This document shows positions 1-8,900 of a stretch of 30,323 bases of DNA, piece by piece. Position 1 is the first letter of the stretch, and each line of letters begins with the position of its first letter. The position numbers and the translations under genes were made by a program. The notes beneath the pieces are model-generated. The model saw only the letters and a program-made list of their open reading frames with translations, did not search any database and had not been told where the DNA came from. Source of the stretch: CAISDA01 sp050258555 (GTDB lineage Bacteria; Bacteroidota; Ignavibacteria; UBA10030; UBA8401); assembly GCA_050258555.1 (NCBI GenBank), contig JBLMZA010000135.1, positions 1 through 30,323 of the forward strand, written 5' to 3'.

Positions 1-1033
1 CGCGGGCGATCTCCCCTCCCACCAGCGGCATGATGCCGCCGTTGCAGTACATGCCCTTCACGATCTTCTCGTCGCCCCAGATGCCGGCCGGGAACGGAGG
101 ATCGATCGAGAACCATTCGGCAAACGTGTCGACTTCCCGCGCGCGCTTCCTGTATTCGTTCAGAATGGAGACGGCCATGGGATGCGTGGCAAGCCCCCGG
201 TTGATGTCCATCGGATTCGACAGGCTCAGCTGCGACGCTTCATCGACGCCCTCGACCGTGACCGGCACGCGCTTCACAAAATGCGTGTAGTAGCGTCCGT
301 TGAAGCAGAGCTTGTTGGCGCGCCGGCGAAGATCCTCGGCCTGCTTCTTCCAATATGCCGAGCGCTTCTTATCCTTCAGGTGCGCATAGAGCGCGCTCAT
401 GTGCGTGAACGCCTCGAAGTATCCCGAGTTGTCGCCGTGCATGATGCCCCAGAACGTGTGCGGGGTGATCTGGAAATTGAGCCAGGGATGCCGCCCGGCC
501 GTGTAGTCGAAGTCCCAGGTGTCCATCGTATAGGCGCGCTTCACGAGCTTCACCGCGGCATCCCAGCGCCACTCGTCGGTCATGATATAATTGAGCGCGC
601 GCTCCATCACGGGCATGAGCTTTTTGATCCATGCGTCGTCCCCCGTGGCCTGCCAGGCCATGTAGGCCGCCTTCACGAAGCGGAATTCGACGTCCGCTTC
701 GACCGGCACGCGCACGTACTTCGCCCAGTTTTCCTTTTCGCACGGGACCTTTTCGGGCGTCATGGTGAAATAGTCGAAGAGCCAGCCCTTGGCCGTCTGC
801 GTCTCGGCAAAGTGATCGACGGTCGACTGCATATTGGGCTCAAAGTAGCGGAAGCCGCGCATCATATCCGAATGGTCGCGGATCCAAATGCTCGGCGCAT
901 CAGGCGAGCGGTAGCCGCGCACCTGTGTGCCGAACATATTGTAATCGGTGAAATCTTTCTGAAGGAATCCCTTGATGCGCGGAACAAGCGTGTTCAGGCG
1001 GTCATTACTGCAGGCAATATATGTTTGCTTCAT
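1..1033 (-). CDS. Glycoside hydrolase-like protein, (alpha/alpha) toroid type, partial (C-terminus outside window)
   Basis: The reading frame starts at an ATG at 1033 and stays open for 344 codons to the window edge, so the C-terminus is missing. An in-frame TAA, which is also the stop of the upstream methionine synthase, lies just before the ATG and fixes the start region. No clear Shine-Dalgarno is visible. The product is rich in Trp, Tyr, Asp and His. It has the segments IWIRDHSDMMRGFRYF near residue 50, DTWDFDY near 180 and GIWGDEKIVKGMYCNGG near the visible end. This pattern of helical hairpins with acidic and aromatic motifs resembles six-hairpin glycosidases (amylo-1,6-glucosidase or GH15/GH63-like). 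No signal peptide is seen, so it is probably cytoplasmic. The family is an inference from composition and motifs, and the exact GH family is not recognised. It lies 15 bp downstream of the methionine synthase gene, likely in one transcript. Confidence 0.6.
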   Translation of the reverse strand, partial: MKQTYIACSNDRLNTLVPRIKGFLQKDFTDYNMFGTQVRGYRSPDAPSIWIRDHSDMMRGFRYFEPNMQSTVDHFAETQTAKGWLFDYFTMTPEKVPCEKENWAKYVRVPVEADVEFRFVKAAYMAWQATGDDAWIKKLMPVMERALNYIMTDEWRWDAAVKLVKRAYTMDTWDFDYTAGRHPWLNFQITPHTFWGIMHGDNSGYFEAFTHMSALYAHLKDKKRSAYWKKQAEDLRRRANKLCFNGRYYTHFVKRVPVTVEGVDEASQLSLSNPMDINRGLATHPMAVSILNEYRKRAREVDTFAEWFSIDPPFPAGIWGDEKIVKGMYCNGGIMPLVGGEIAR

Positions 1034-1048
1034 GTCGTTTGAATAATA

Positions 1049-2068
1049 TTATGAGAGTTCGGCGCGCACAATCTTCGTTCCCTCGACCATCGCGCGCAGC
1101 TTGCCGAATGCCCGATGGCGGGGCATGAATTTCATGCCGCAGTCGGGACTGATATACATCTTTTCCTTGGGGATGAATTCGAGCGCCCGGCGGATGCGCC
1201 GGGCGACGAGCTCGGGCGTCTCGACCTGTTCATCCTTCACATCGATCACGCCGACGACGATTTCCTTCTCGGTCGGGTACTGCCGGAAGAGCTCGAGCCC
1301 CGCGCCGTCCGAGACGGCGAATTCCATGCTGAGCTGATCGGCCTTCGTCTCGAGCAGCGCCGGGAAGAGCTCGGCGTACTGTCCCGTATAGAGTTTCTTG
1401 AGCTGGTAATTTCCGTAGCAGATATGCAGCGCGATTTTCGCCTCGACGCCGCTCGTTAATGCATTAAAGGTCTCGACGAGCCACGGCATGTCCTGCGGAT
1501 ATCCCACCCAGACAGGTTCGTCGATCTGTATAAAATCACATCCTGCCGAAACGAGTCTTTTGAGTTCTATATTGAGAATTCCGGCAAGATCGAAGATCAG
1601 TTCTTTATCGTCTTTATAATATTCGTTGGTGGCCCGCTTGGCGAGCATCTGGGGGCCGGTCACGCAGACTTTCGTCTGTTTTTCGGTATGCGCCTTCAGG
1701 AATGTGAAATGCTCCTCCATGCCGAGGCTGCCTTTGGACCTGACGCGGTCACGCACCACGGGATCGAGCATCTGTATCGAGGGATCGAGATTGCCGATCG
1801 GCTTCATCTTCCCCGTCATATCGAATCCCTCGATCCGCGCCGAGAAGAAGTTCACCATTGTCTCGCGCCGGATTTCACCGTCGGTGATGATATCCACGCC
1901 CGCCAGCTCATGATCCTTGATCACGGACTTGACGGCGTTGTCGTGGGCCTCGTCGAGCTCGGCCTGCGTGAAGGCTCCGGTCTTGGCGCCTTCGCGCACC
2001 TTGCCAAGCCATGAGGGGAATGAGTAGCTGCCTATGACGGTCGTGGGAAGTATCGGAAGCGGCTTCAT
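1049..2068 (-). CDS. Cobalamin-independent methionine synthase, MetE C-terminal domain type
   Basis: This 339-residue protein corresponds to the catalytic C-terminal half of MetE, a UROD/MetE-like TIM barrel that transfers a methyl group to homocysteine. The zinc ligands of the family are all visible: HxC (HICYGNY, His215 and Cys217), Glu249 in QLSMEF and Cys310 in SPDCGMKF. The QIDEP motif is near residue 182. Full MetE is about 750 residues. The N-terminal half is absent, as in archaeal core-MetE and the bacterial folate-independent MesA-D families, so the methyl donor may be a corrinoid protein rather than folate. That last point is inference. Two ATGs are possible, at 2074 and 2068. The AAGGAG element at about 2077-2082 is 8 nt from the second and only 2 nt from the first, so 2068 was chosen. 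A glycosidase-like gene follows 15 bp downstream. Confidence 0.85.
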   Translation of the reverse strand: MKPLPILPTTVIGSYSFPSWLGKVREGAKTGAFTQAELDEAHDNAVKSVIKDHELAGVDIITDGEIRRETMVNFFSARIEGFDMTGKMKPIGNLDPSIQMLDPVVRDRVRSKGSLGMEEHFTFLKAHTEKQTKVCVTGPQMLAKRATNEYYKDDKELIFDLAGILNIELKRLVSAGCDFIQIDEPVWVGYPQDMPWLVETFNALTSGVEAKIALHICYGNYQLKKLYTGQYAELFPALLETKADQLSMEFAVSDGAGLELFRQYPTEKEIVVGVIDVKDEQVETPELVARRIRRALEFIPKEKMYISPDCGMKFMPRHRAFGKLRAMVEGTKIVRAELS

Positions 2069-2130
2069 GATCATCTCTCCTTTTGCTCTCTCTCAGTGAA
2101 TGGATGCGGTTTCCGGGCGGATGCGTACTT

Positions 2131-2184
2131 AAAAAAGGGACAGACAAGCAGTCGAGCAACCCGACAACGCTGCTGATCTGTCCC
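2131..2184 (-). terminator. Probable intrinsic terminator after the PorV-family gene
   Basis: Arms 2137-2151 (GGGACAGACAAGCAG) and 2170-2184 (CTGCTGATCTGTCCC) pair at 13 of 15 positions around an 18-nt loop. Read on the minus strand the hairpin is followed by six T (complement of 2131-2136). It lies 98 bp after the stop of the PorV-family gene and about 50 bp before the methionine synthase ribosome site. The GGGACAGAC core also resembles REP-like palindromes, so its origin may be a repeat that now acts as a terminator. Confidence 0.55.
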
Positions 2185-2215
2185 GATCGCGAACTTCTAC
2201 CATGTGGTGCTGTGC

Positions 2216-2272
2216 TCATATCCGCTGCAGGGCGGAACAGGGTTCCGTCCTGCATTTCCTGCGCGGATATGA
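2216..2272. repeat. Long imperfect palindrome (hairpin) in intergenic gap
   Basis: The outer arms TCATATCCGC (2216-2225) and GCGGATATGA (2263-2272) are perfect inverted copies. The inner arms TGCAGGGCGGAAC (2226-2238) and GTTCCGTCCTGCA (2242-2254) pair at 12 of 13 positions around a 3-nt loop. Eight bases (2255-2262) bulge on one side. No T-tract adjoins it, so it is not an obvious terminator. It starts 10 bp after the stop of the PorV-family gene and may stabilise that mRNA 3' end or be a REP-type element. Confidence 0.55.
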
Positions 2273-2281
2273 ATGTTTCTG

Positions 2282-3337
2282 TTACTTCATGGAAAGCTGG
2301 AGGCTGAAGCGGTGCACATCGTTCAAGGACGAGAACGACGTATAGGCATAATCGAACGCCACGACATAATCCTCCACAGGGAGCTTCACGCCCGCGCCGA
2401 GTGTGCCTTTTTCGAGCGAGGTGCGGATGCCCGCGCGCGCGTTGCCGCCTGTCTTGATGCCTTCATCGATGCCGTCGCCGGCAAGGCCGAAGTAGCTGTA
2501 GTTGATCTTCCAGCCTGCACGGATGTAGAACATGTCGTTCGTGTTGATTTCAAGGCCGGTGTAATAGAACTGCTGTCCGTCCTGCGGCTTCACCATATCG
2601 ACCGCCATCAGAACCGATGTGCCGCCGACTTTGATCGGCGCCATCGATGTGCCGATCGAGAAGGTAAGCGGAATCGGGTGATCGAAATCGTAATACTTCA
2701 TGTCGCTTCCCAGGTTCGAGATGCGCGCGCCGATCGACCAGTCGAGAACGCCGATATGGTAGACCGAGCCGAGATCGAATGCCACAGCCGCCGCATTCTG
2801 ATCGTCGATCTTCTCGTTGAAGAACTTCGCCGTCACGCCGATGGCGAGCTTATCCATGATATAGCGCGAATAGTTCGCCTGGATGAGCAGATCCTGGTAG
2901 TCGAATGTGCTGGTGGTGCTATTGTCGATTTCCAGGTTGCGCAGTTCTTCCGCGCTTCCGGGATAGATGTCGCGGTCGGCCTGGATGCCGTTGATGCCGA
3001 AGGACATCACGCCTACGCCGATGGTTCCGAAGCCGGGCATGTTGTACGTGGCGGCCAGGGCTTCCTGCTTCAGGCTGGCGATCCAGTTGTTGTGCGTGAA
3101 AGCGACCTGCATGGAGTTGTCCTTCATCACCGTGCCGGCCGGATTCCAGAACATGTTCGTGGCGTCGCCGGTCAGTGACGTCACGGCCGAGCCAATTGCC
3201 ACCTGGCGGGCGCCGACACCGACCTTCAAGAATGCTGCGCTATTGAGACCGGCTTTGCGATTCTGCGCCTCGACAAGAGACACGCTCGATGCCAGCAGCA
3301 GCAACACTATGAAAATAATCGATTCTTTTCGTTTCAT
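2282..3337 (-). CDS. PorV/PorQ-family outer membrane beta-barrel protein
   Basis: The 351-residue product has a signal peptide (MKRKESIIFIVLLLLASS.. cut after VEAQ). The diagnostic PorV/UPF0164 N-terminal signature follows: VGVGARQVAIGSA, then GDATNMFWNPAG. The rest is alternating amphipathic strands ending in LQLSMK, as expected of a FadL-like barrel. PorV in T9SS is the outer membrane shuttle that binds cargo sorting domains and carries them to the attachment complex; PorQ-like paralogues do related jobs. Start choice: an ATG at 3352 has no ribosome site, while AGGAAG sits 6 nt before the ATG at 3337. It follows the T9SS cargo gene by 27 bp, the last gene of that operon. Whether it is the housekeeping PorV or a cargo-dedicated paralogue cannot be told here; its position favours a paralogue. 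Confidence 0.85.
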   Translation of the reverse strand: MKRKESIIFIVLLLLASSVSLVEAQNRKAGLNSAAFLKVGVGARQVAIGSAVTSLTGDATNMFWNPAGTVMKDNSMQVAFTHNNWIASLKQEALAATYNMPGFGTIGVGVMSFGINGIQADRDIYPGSAEELRNLEIDNSTTSTFDYQDLLIQANYSRYIMDKLAIGVTAKFFNEKIDDQNAAAVAFDLGSVYHIGVLDWSIGARISNLGSDMKYYDFDHPIPLTFSIGTSMAPIKVGGTSVLMAVDMVKPQDGQQFYYTGLEINTNDMFYIRAGWKINYSYFGLAGDGIDEGIKTGGNARAGIRTSLEKGTLGAGVKLPVEDYVVAFDYAYTSFSSLNDVHRFSLQLSMK

Positions 3338-3364
3338 TATTTTCTTCCTCATGGTTTAAGTTCG

Positions 3365-5902
3365 TTAGCGTAAAATTGCGAAGTGGCCGACCTTTTTCTG
3401 CGAGCCCGACTCGACGATGTAGATGTAGAGACCGCTGGCGACCTCGATACCGTCTTTCGAGAACATATCCCAGAAGGTGCTGCCGACGTTCGGGTTGGCG
3501 GACGAGAAATTGATCTCGTCGACGATCTGTCCGGCGACGTCAACAATCGTAATTTTACACGGTGACGGAAGATTGTAGAAGAACATCTTGTGATCATAAA
3601 CCAATGCGCGGTTATCGTGCAACGCGGCGCGCTTGTACGGGTTCGGACGGACGCCCACATTGGCGACCGTGTTTGCCGGTGCGAGTGCGGAGTTCACAAC
3701 CTGCACGCCGCCCATCGCCTGCCATGCCGCCTGGTTGGTCGCCGACGGATAGTTGACGTTGGCGAATGCGTACGGATACGTCAGGTTCCAGAGGGCGCTG
3801 GCGCCGTTGCGGTTCGTCGAATGCGTCTCGATGCGCGTGGTCGTCTGTCCGGCGGGACCTTCATACGATCCTTCCTTGTAAGCCGACACGTAATACCAGT
3901 ACGAGAAGCCGAGCACCACATCCTTATCCTCGAAGAGGTAGTTGTAACCCGTGGTCGTGGACTTCGTGAGGTTTGCGAGTTCCGATTTCGGGATCACTTT
4001 CATGAGATCGTATGTGCCCCACGTATCGGGCTGGTACTTGCCCTGGAGCGTCGTGGCGTTGATGGCCGCAAACGCGTCGAACTTCGGGTTGATGGGCTTC
4101 TTCAGATCCGAGGGAATCGGACCCGGCGTCATCTGTTCCTGGTAGCGGTCGACGATGCGCATGCCTTCCTCGAGCCAGCTCTTTTTCTTGAACTGCGAGG
4201 CCTTCCAGATCTTGTATCCCGCGAACTGGGGATCGGCTTCCGCCGCGGCGTCCCATTCGAGCGTCGTCGATTTGTTGAGCGTGTTCTTCACGAGCAGCTT
4301 CGGAAGCGCGGGTGTCTTCGGAATGTCGAGGTTCTTGCCGAACGCCCAGCGTGCGGCTTCAACGGCGCGCTGAATGCCTTCAAGACGGAAACCGGCGACC
4401 GTTGCGAGAACGACCGTCACTTCTTCATTCACATCGAGCGAGAACGGACCGACGGCCGAGTACATTTCACCGTCGTAGTTTTCGCTGTGGCTGGCGCCGA
4501 TCGAGAACTTGCCGTATCCGTTCGGATATTTCGTTTGGGCATCGGCCGAACCGTCTTCAAACGACGTCTGGTCGAACACGCCGCAATACTTCGCATCGCC
4601 GTTCGGCATCGTGCGGCCCTGCGCTTTGGGAACGAATGTCAGGATCTCGCCTGCCTTGCCGGCCGAGAAGAAGTTCGGGTTCGGCTCGAGGTTGAAGTTG
4701 TTCGGGTTGTTCTGATAGGTGCGTCCTGCATCCTTGAACCACTGGCCGACCGAGGTCAGGAAGAGCTGGCGCGGTGCGCCGTATCCGACCTTTGTGGCAT
4801 GGGCGCCGGCATACCAGCCGCGCTCTTTGCCGAGACCGATCGGGTGCGTGCCGAAGATCGTTTCCTTCGACGGAAGGTCCGCCACCGACTTGTTCACATC
4901 GGCGGGCAGCTTGCCTTTTTTCACATCGAGCATCACCCAGCCGTACCAGATGTCGTTATATTCCTTGCCGCGGCCGTTGTTGAAGCCCATATCCATCTTG
5001 CCCTGGCCTGCCGGCGGATTTGCCGTCGAGGCGCTGGCGAACACGGTCACGAAATCCCACGGGTTGCCCTGCGGATCGGGATCGCCGACATACGCCGTCT
5101 GGCGTCCGATCGGCGTCGTGCCGCCGTTGGTGCCGCGGAGACCGGACTGATAGTTGCTTGTCGACATATGCGACTGCGAGCCCATGTAGGCGGAGAAGGC
5201 TGCAATCTTATGGTTCGTCATTTCCGCCACGCCGTCCATGTTCATATCGACCATGCCCGTATTCTTGAACGTGACCTCCATGATGACGTAGTCGTTCAGG
5301 TTGCCCCAGTTCGGAGCGGTGAACGCGTGAGCGCGGAACTTCACGTCGATACCGTTGTTGGTCGGCCATCCCGCTTCATACACTACGTGCTGGCGGCGGC
5401 TGTCGGTGAAATACGGATCGATCGTATAGTTGCGAGCGGGATCCGATGCGCCGAGGACGGTCGGCTTGTACTGCAACTGCGAGTAGTTCGAATACGCGCC
5501 GCCCGCTGCCTTATCGGCCGCATAATAACTCGGGTTGTTCTGCGTGCCGACCTTCTCCGGGTTCCACGTCGTCGAGGTGTCGTAGACGGTCGCGAAAAAC
5601 CACTTGCCCCAGTACGGCGACCAGGGATACGCGTTGGGCCAATGCGAGCCGGGCGTCGACCACTGGCGGTCGAAGTTGCCGATCTTGATCATCATCGTTA
5701 CTCCAGCTGTCGGCCACGTGGGCAGAGTATAGTTCTCGGGAAGGAATGATTCCCAGATATCTCCTGCCTGCAGAACGCCCGCGCCGGGATAATTCAGCAC
5801 CTTGTCCGCCTTCGCCGTTTGGGCAAAGATGGACGAGGGAAGCGCCAAGAGCATGAGAATGAGACCGATTAAAGCAATGTCTCTTCTGAATGTACTAGTC
5901 AT
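3365..5902 (-). CDS. Secreted surface protein with T9SS type A C-terminal sorting domain
   Basis: The 845-residue product starts with a signal peptide (charged STFRRD, hydrophobic core, cut near SIFAQ). A long region rich in Asn, Gly, Tyr and Trp follows, with no domain I recognise. Around 540-680 is a fibronectin III-like stretch (TTLEWDAAAEADPQFAGYKI.., later WYYVSAYKEG). The last 95 residues form a type A sorting/FlgD-like Ig domain: VRPNPYKR, FFYNLPSPCKITIVDVAG, then KDGIEVASGLYIYIVE and a GHFAILR end. Such tails send proteins through T9SS to the surface. GGAG lies 7 nt before the ATG at 5902; the open frame extends to 5962 but overlaps the receptor stop region. It sits 49 bp after the TonB receptor and 27 bp before the PorV-family gene. 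No catalytic motif was recognised, so a binding or structural role is as likely as an enzyme. Confidence 0.85.
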   Translation of the reverse strand: MTSTFRRDIALIGLILMLLALPSSIFAQTAKADKVLNYPGAGVLQAGDIWESFLPENYTLPTWPTAGVTMMIKIGNFDRQWSTPGSHWPNAYPWSPYWGKWFFATVYDTSTTWNPEKVGTQNNPSYYAADKAAGGAYSNYSQLQYKPTVLGASDPARNYTIDPYFTDSRRQHVVYEAGWPTNNGIDVKFRAHAFTAPNWGNLNDYVIMEVTFKNTGMVDMNMDGVAEMTNHKIAAFSAYMGSQSHMSTSNYQSGLRGTNGGTTPIGRQTAYVGDPDPQGNPWDFVTVFASASTANPPAGQGKMDMGFNNGRGKEYNDIWYGWVMLDVKKGKLPADVNKSVADLPSKETIFGTHPIGLGKERGWYAGAHATKVGYGAPRQLFLTSVGQWFKDAGRTYQNNPNNFNLEPNPNFFSAGKAGEILTFVPKAQGRTMPNGDAKYCGVFDQTSFEDGSADAQTKYPNGYGKFSIGASHSENYDGEMYSAVGPFSLDVNEEVTVVLATVAGFRLEGIQRAVEAARWAFGKNLDIPKTPALPKLLVKNTLNKSTTLEWDAAAEADPQFAGYKIWKASQFKKKSWLEEGMRIVDRYQEQMTPGPIPSDLKKPINPKFDAFAAINATTLQGKYQPDTWGTYDLMKVIPKSELANLTKSTTTGYNYLFEDKDVVLGFSYWYYVSAYKEGSYEGPAGQTTTRIETHSTNRNGASALWNLTYPYAFANVNYPSATNQAAWQAMGGVQVVNSALAPANTVANVGVRPNPYKRAALHDNRALVYDHKMFFYNLPSPCKITIVDVAGQIVDEINFSSANPNVGSTFWDMFSKDGIEVASGLYIYIVESGSQKKVGHFAILR

Positions 5903-5951
5903 TTGGTTACTCCTATGATAATATCGTTGAGTATTGACAACAGAACCCGTT

Positions 5952-8900
5952 TTAGAAATCAATCTTCATGCCGAAATAGTACTCGCGCGGAATGTCATAG
6001 AAGAGCGTTCCGTCGGGAGAGACGGCGCGGCGCTGCGTGCCGGTCGGATCGGGAACGCCGTTGATGACGGTGGAGGAAGCGCCCGAGGAAACAACCATCG
6101 ACTGTCCGGCAACGGAGCGTTCCCACACTTCGACGCCTGTGCTCGTGTTGTCGTAGTTCAGGATGTTCACCCAGTTGAAGGCGTTCTTCACATCGGCAAA
6201 GAGCGCAAGGCGCACGCCGCCCACGGTGAAGCCTTTTTCAAGATGGAAGTCGATCTGCTTGTTCCACGGCGAGGTCGTGAGCGTGCGGTTGATGATGCGC
6301 ACGTCGGCGATCGTGTACTGGAGCGCGTACTGGAAGCCGCTCTGGAATGTGCCGATCGAGCTGAAGTTGATGTCGTACGGGAAGTTCATCATCAGCACAT
6401 ACGAAATGCGGTGCGTTCTGTCGTAGCCGCCGGTCAGGTTGCTGTTGCCGCCGACAACGTTCGTCTGAATCTTGTTGTAATACGTGAAGTCGCTCAGGGG
6501 GAGCTTGTAGTTGTATTTGAGCGAGTCGGCCGATGAGAACTGCGTCGGCTGCGCGGCATCCAATCCCGCCCAGCTCGATGCCTTGATGTAGGTGTAGGCG
6601 TAGTTGACGCGGCCCTGCACCGTCAGGAAATCGAAGAACGTCTGGCGGAGCGCCTGGATGCTCACTTCAACACCGCGCGCATCGGCGTACTGGCCGCTGA
6701 AGTTCAGCGTCGTCTGTCCGCCGTAGGCGAGACCCACCGCGACCGGCGTGTAGTTTTCGATATCGCGCATGTAGGCCGTGAAGTTCAGGCCGAACATCTG
6801 GGGAATGAATTCCCACTGGAGGCCGAGTTCATAGTTCGACGAGCGGGTCGGCTCGACGTTCGTGAGGAACAGCGGGTTGTAGCTGCCGGCTGCGCCGAGC
6901 ACGGAGTTGTAGGCGGTGTAGATGCGCGAGAACGGAACGGGTGTCGTGTTGCGTGAATACGAGAAATACATGGCCGCTTCATCAGAGATCGGGTGCGACA
7001 CGCCGATACGCGGCGAGAAGAAGATCTTCGGATCCATCTTGGTTTCCGCGCGGCGCGGATAGTAATCCGTGTACAAGCTGTCATCGATCTGCACCGTCTT
7101 CGAGCTGGTCCACGGCGCGAAATCGTTTTGGAACGGAGCCACATCCGGGTTCCAGCGATCGATGCGCATGCCGAGATTGATCACAAGGCCGGCATATTCC
7201 ATACGGTCGGAGAGATAGGCGCCGAATTCCGTCGGACGCGTGCTCCACTGCTCCAGGAACACTTTGCGGCGGGGATCGAGGTTGTCGACGCCGAGCAGCG
7301 AGTAGCGGCCGAGCTTGGCAATGTCATGATAGCGCAGCTGGAAGCCGGCTTTGATCTGGTTGTTGAAGTCGACCTGGCTCGTGAAGTCGAGTTTCGCCGT
7401 CGTATTGTTGTTGCGTGTCTGCTCGTAGGCGAAGCGCGGACGCGCCATGTACACCTGGAGGTTCGTCATGGCCTGAACCACATCGAGGGCGCTTTCGGCG
7501 CCTTCATCGGCCATGCGGAACGCCTTGGTCTGATCCGCAGCGTTGGAGATGTAGCGGTTTGCCTCCACAGCGTTGTCGAGCTTCAGGAAATCGCCGTCTT
7601 CATTCAGGCTGATGATGCCGTCGTTGTTGCCGTCGACGTAGCCGAGGCGGTTCTGGCGGTTCTGATGGCTGATCTGGACTTCATAGAATGTCGAGGGCGA
7701 GAGCACATGCGTGCCTTTCAGGCTGGCGATGATCGTTCCGCCGTCCGTTCTCGGAACGCCTTCGAGGAAGTAGCGCATGTTGTCGTAATAGTTCTGGTTC
7801 TTCCATCCGAAGAAGCGGCCCTGATCGTTCATGATGCCGAATGCGAGCAGCTTGATTTCCGGCGTCAGGTTGTAGTTGACCTTCAGTGTCATGTCCGCTT
7901 CGCGCGACAGCTCGTTGGGCAGGCGGCCGTGCGAATCGAAGTAGCGGCCGGTGAAATAGAATCCGAGATCCTGCATGATTTCGCCGCCGACGGTTCCTTC
8001 AAGTTCGATCTGCGGCTTCTCCTGCGAATTGTACTTGTCGTGGTAGTACGTGTACTTCGGCATCTTCAGGCTGTCGGCCTTCGTTGCCTTGCCGCTGGCG
8101 ATCTTCGCTTTCAGTTCGTCCCTCTTCTGGAAATACACATTGTCGTTCCAGTAAAGATCCGGTCCGAGGTACTTCAGGCCGTTCATCTGGCTCGAGCGGG
8201 CGTAGAGGCTTCCCTTGATCGGTCCGCGGCCTTCCTTCAGCGAGTAGTTGATGATGCCGGCCGTGGCCTGTCCGTTTTCAGCGCCGGTGGCGCCGGTCTG
8301 CACGGACATCTGCTCGACGGCGCCGAAGTTGACGCTGGCCGCCGTGCTGAGCTGGCTCTGGCTGTTACGGACGATGCCCATGTTGTTCAGCAGTCCGTAT
8401 GTCTGCTCTGTGGCAACGGCATAGAACTGATCGGTCACATCGACGCCTTCGATGATCGTCTTTGTTTCCGTGATGCGGCCGCCGCGGATGAATCCTTTGT
8501 ATGCGCCCGGCGTCGTGTTGAGCACTTCGACCGTCGTCGTCGCAGGCAGCTGCTTGTTGAGCTCGTCCTTGCTGATGGTCGCCTTCGACGCAGTCTGCGA
8601 CTTGTCGACGACGCGCGCTTCAGCCTGCACGAGCACTTCGCCGATCTGCACCGATTCCGATTTGAGATTGAAATTGACCGGCGTTGTCTGATCGGCGGTG
8701 ACGGTCACATTGGTGACCGTTTCGCCCGCATATCCCACGCCCGCTGCGCGGACCGAGTACGTTCCGGGCGGCACGTTCAGGATATAGTAGCGCCCCTGGA
8801 CGTCAACCGCGCCGCCGAGCCTGGTGCCGACGATCGTGACGTTGATGCCGAGGACGGGTTCTTTCGTCGATGCATCTCGCACGGTTCCGGAAATCTTTCC

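Noticed and set aside
2075..2281. SAM or cobalamin riboswitch before the methionine synthase gene
   Set aside because: No conserved riboswitch core was seen; the hairpins fit a terminator and a palindrome instead.
3590..5749. 719-codon open frame on the plus strand opposite the T9SS cargo gene
   Set aside because: Antisense shadow: the protein is Arg/Val/His-rich with no family resemblance, while the minus frame has a signal peptide and sorting domain.
5903..5962. Longer N-terminus for the T9SS cargo protein
   Set aside because: It would overlap the receptor stop and bury the signal peptide; a good ribosome site precedes the ATG at 5902.
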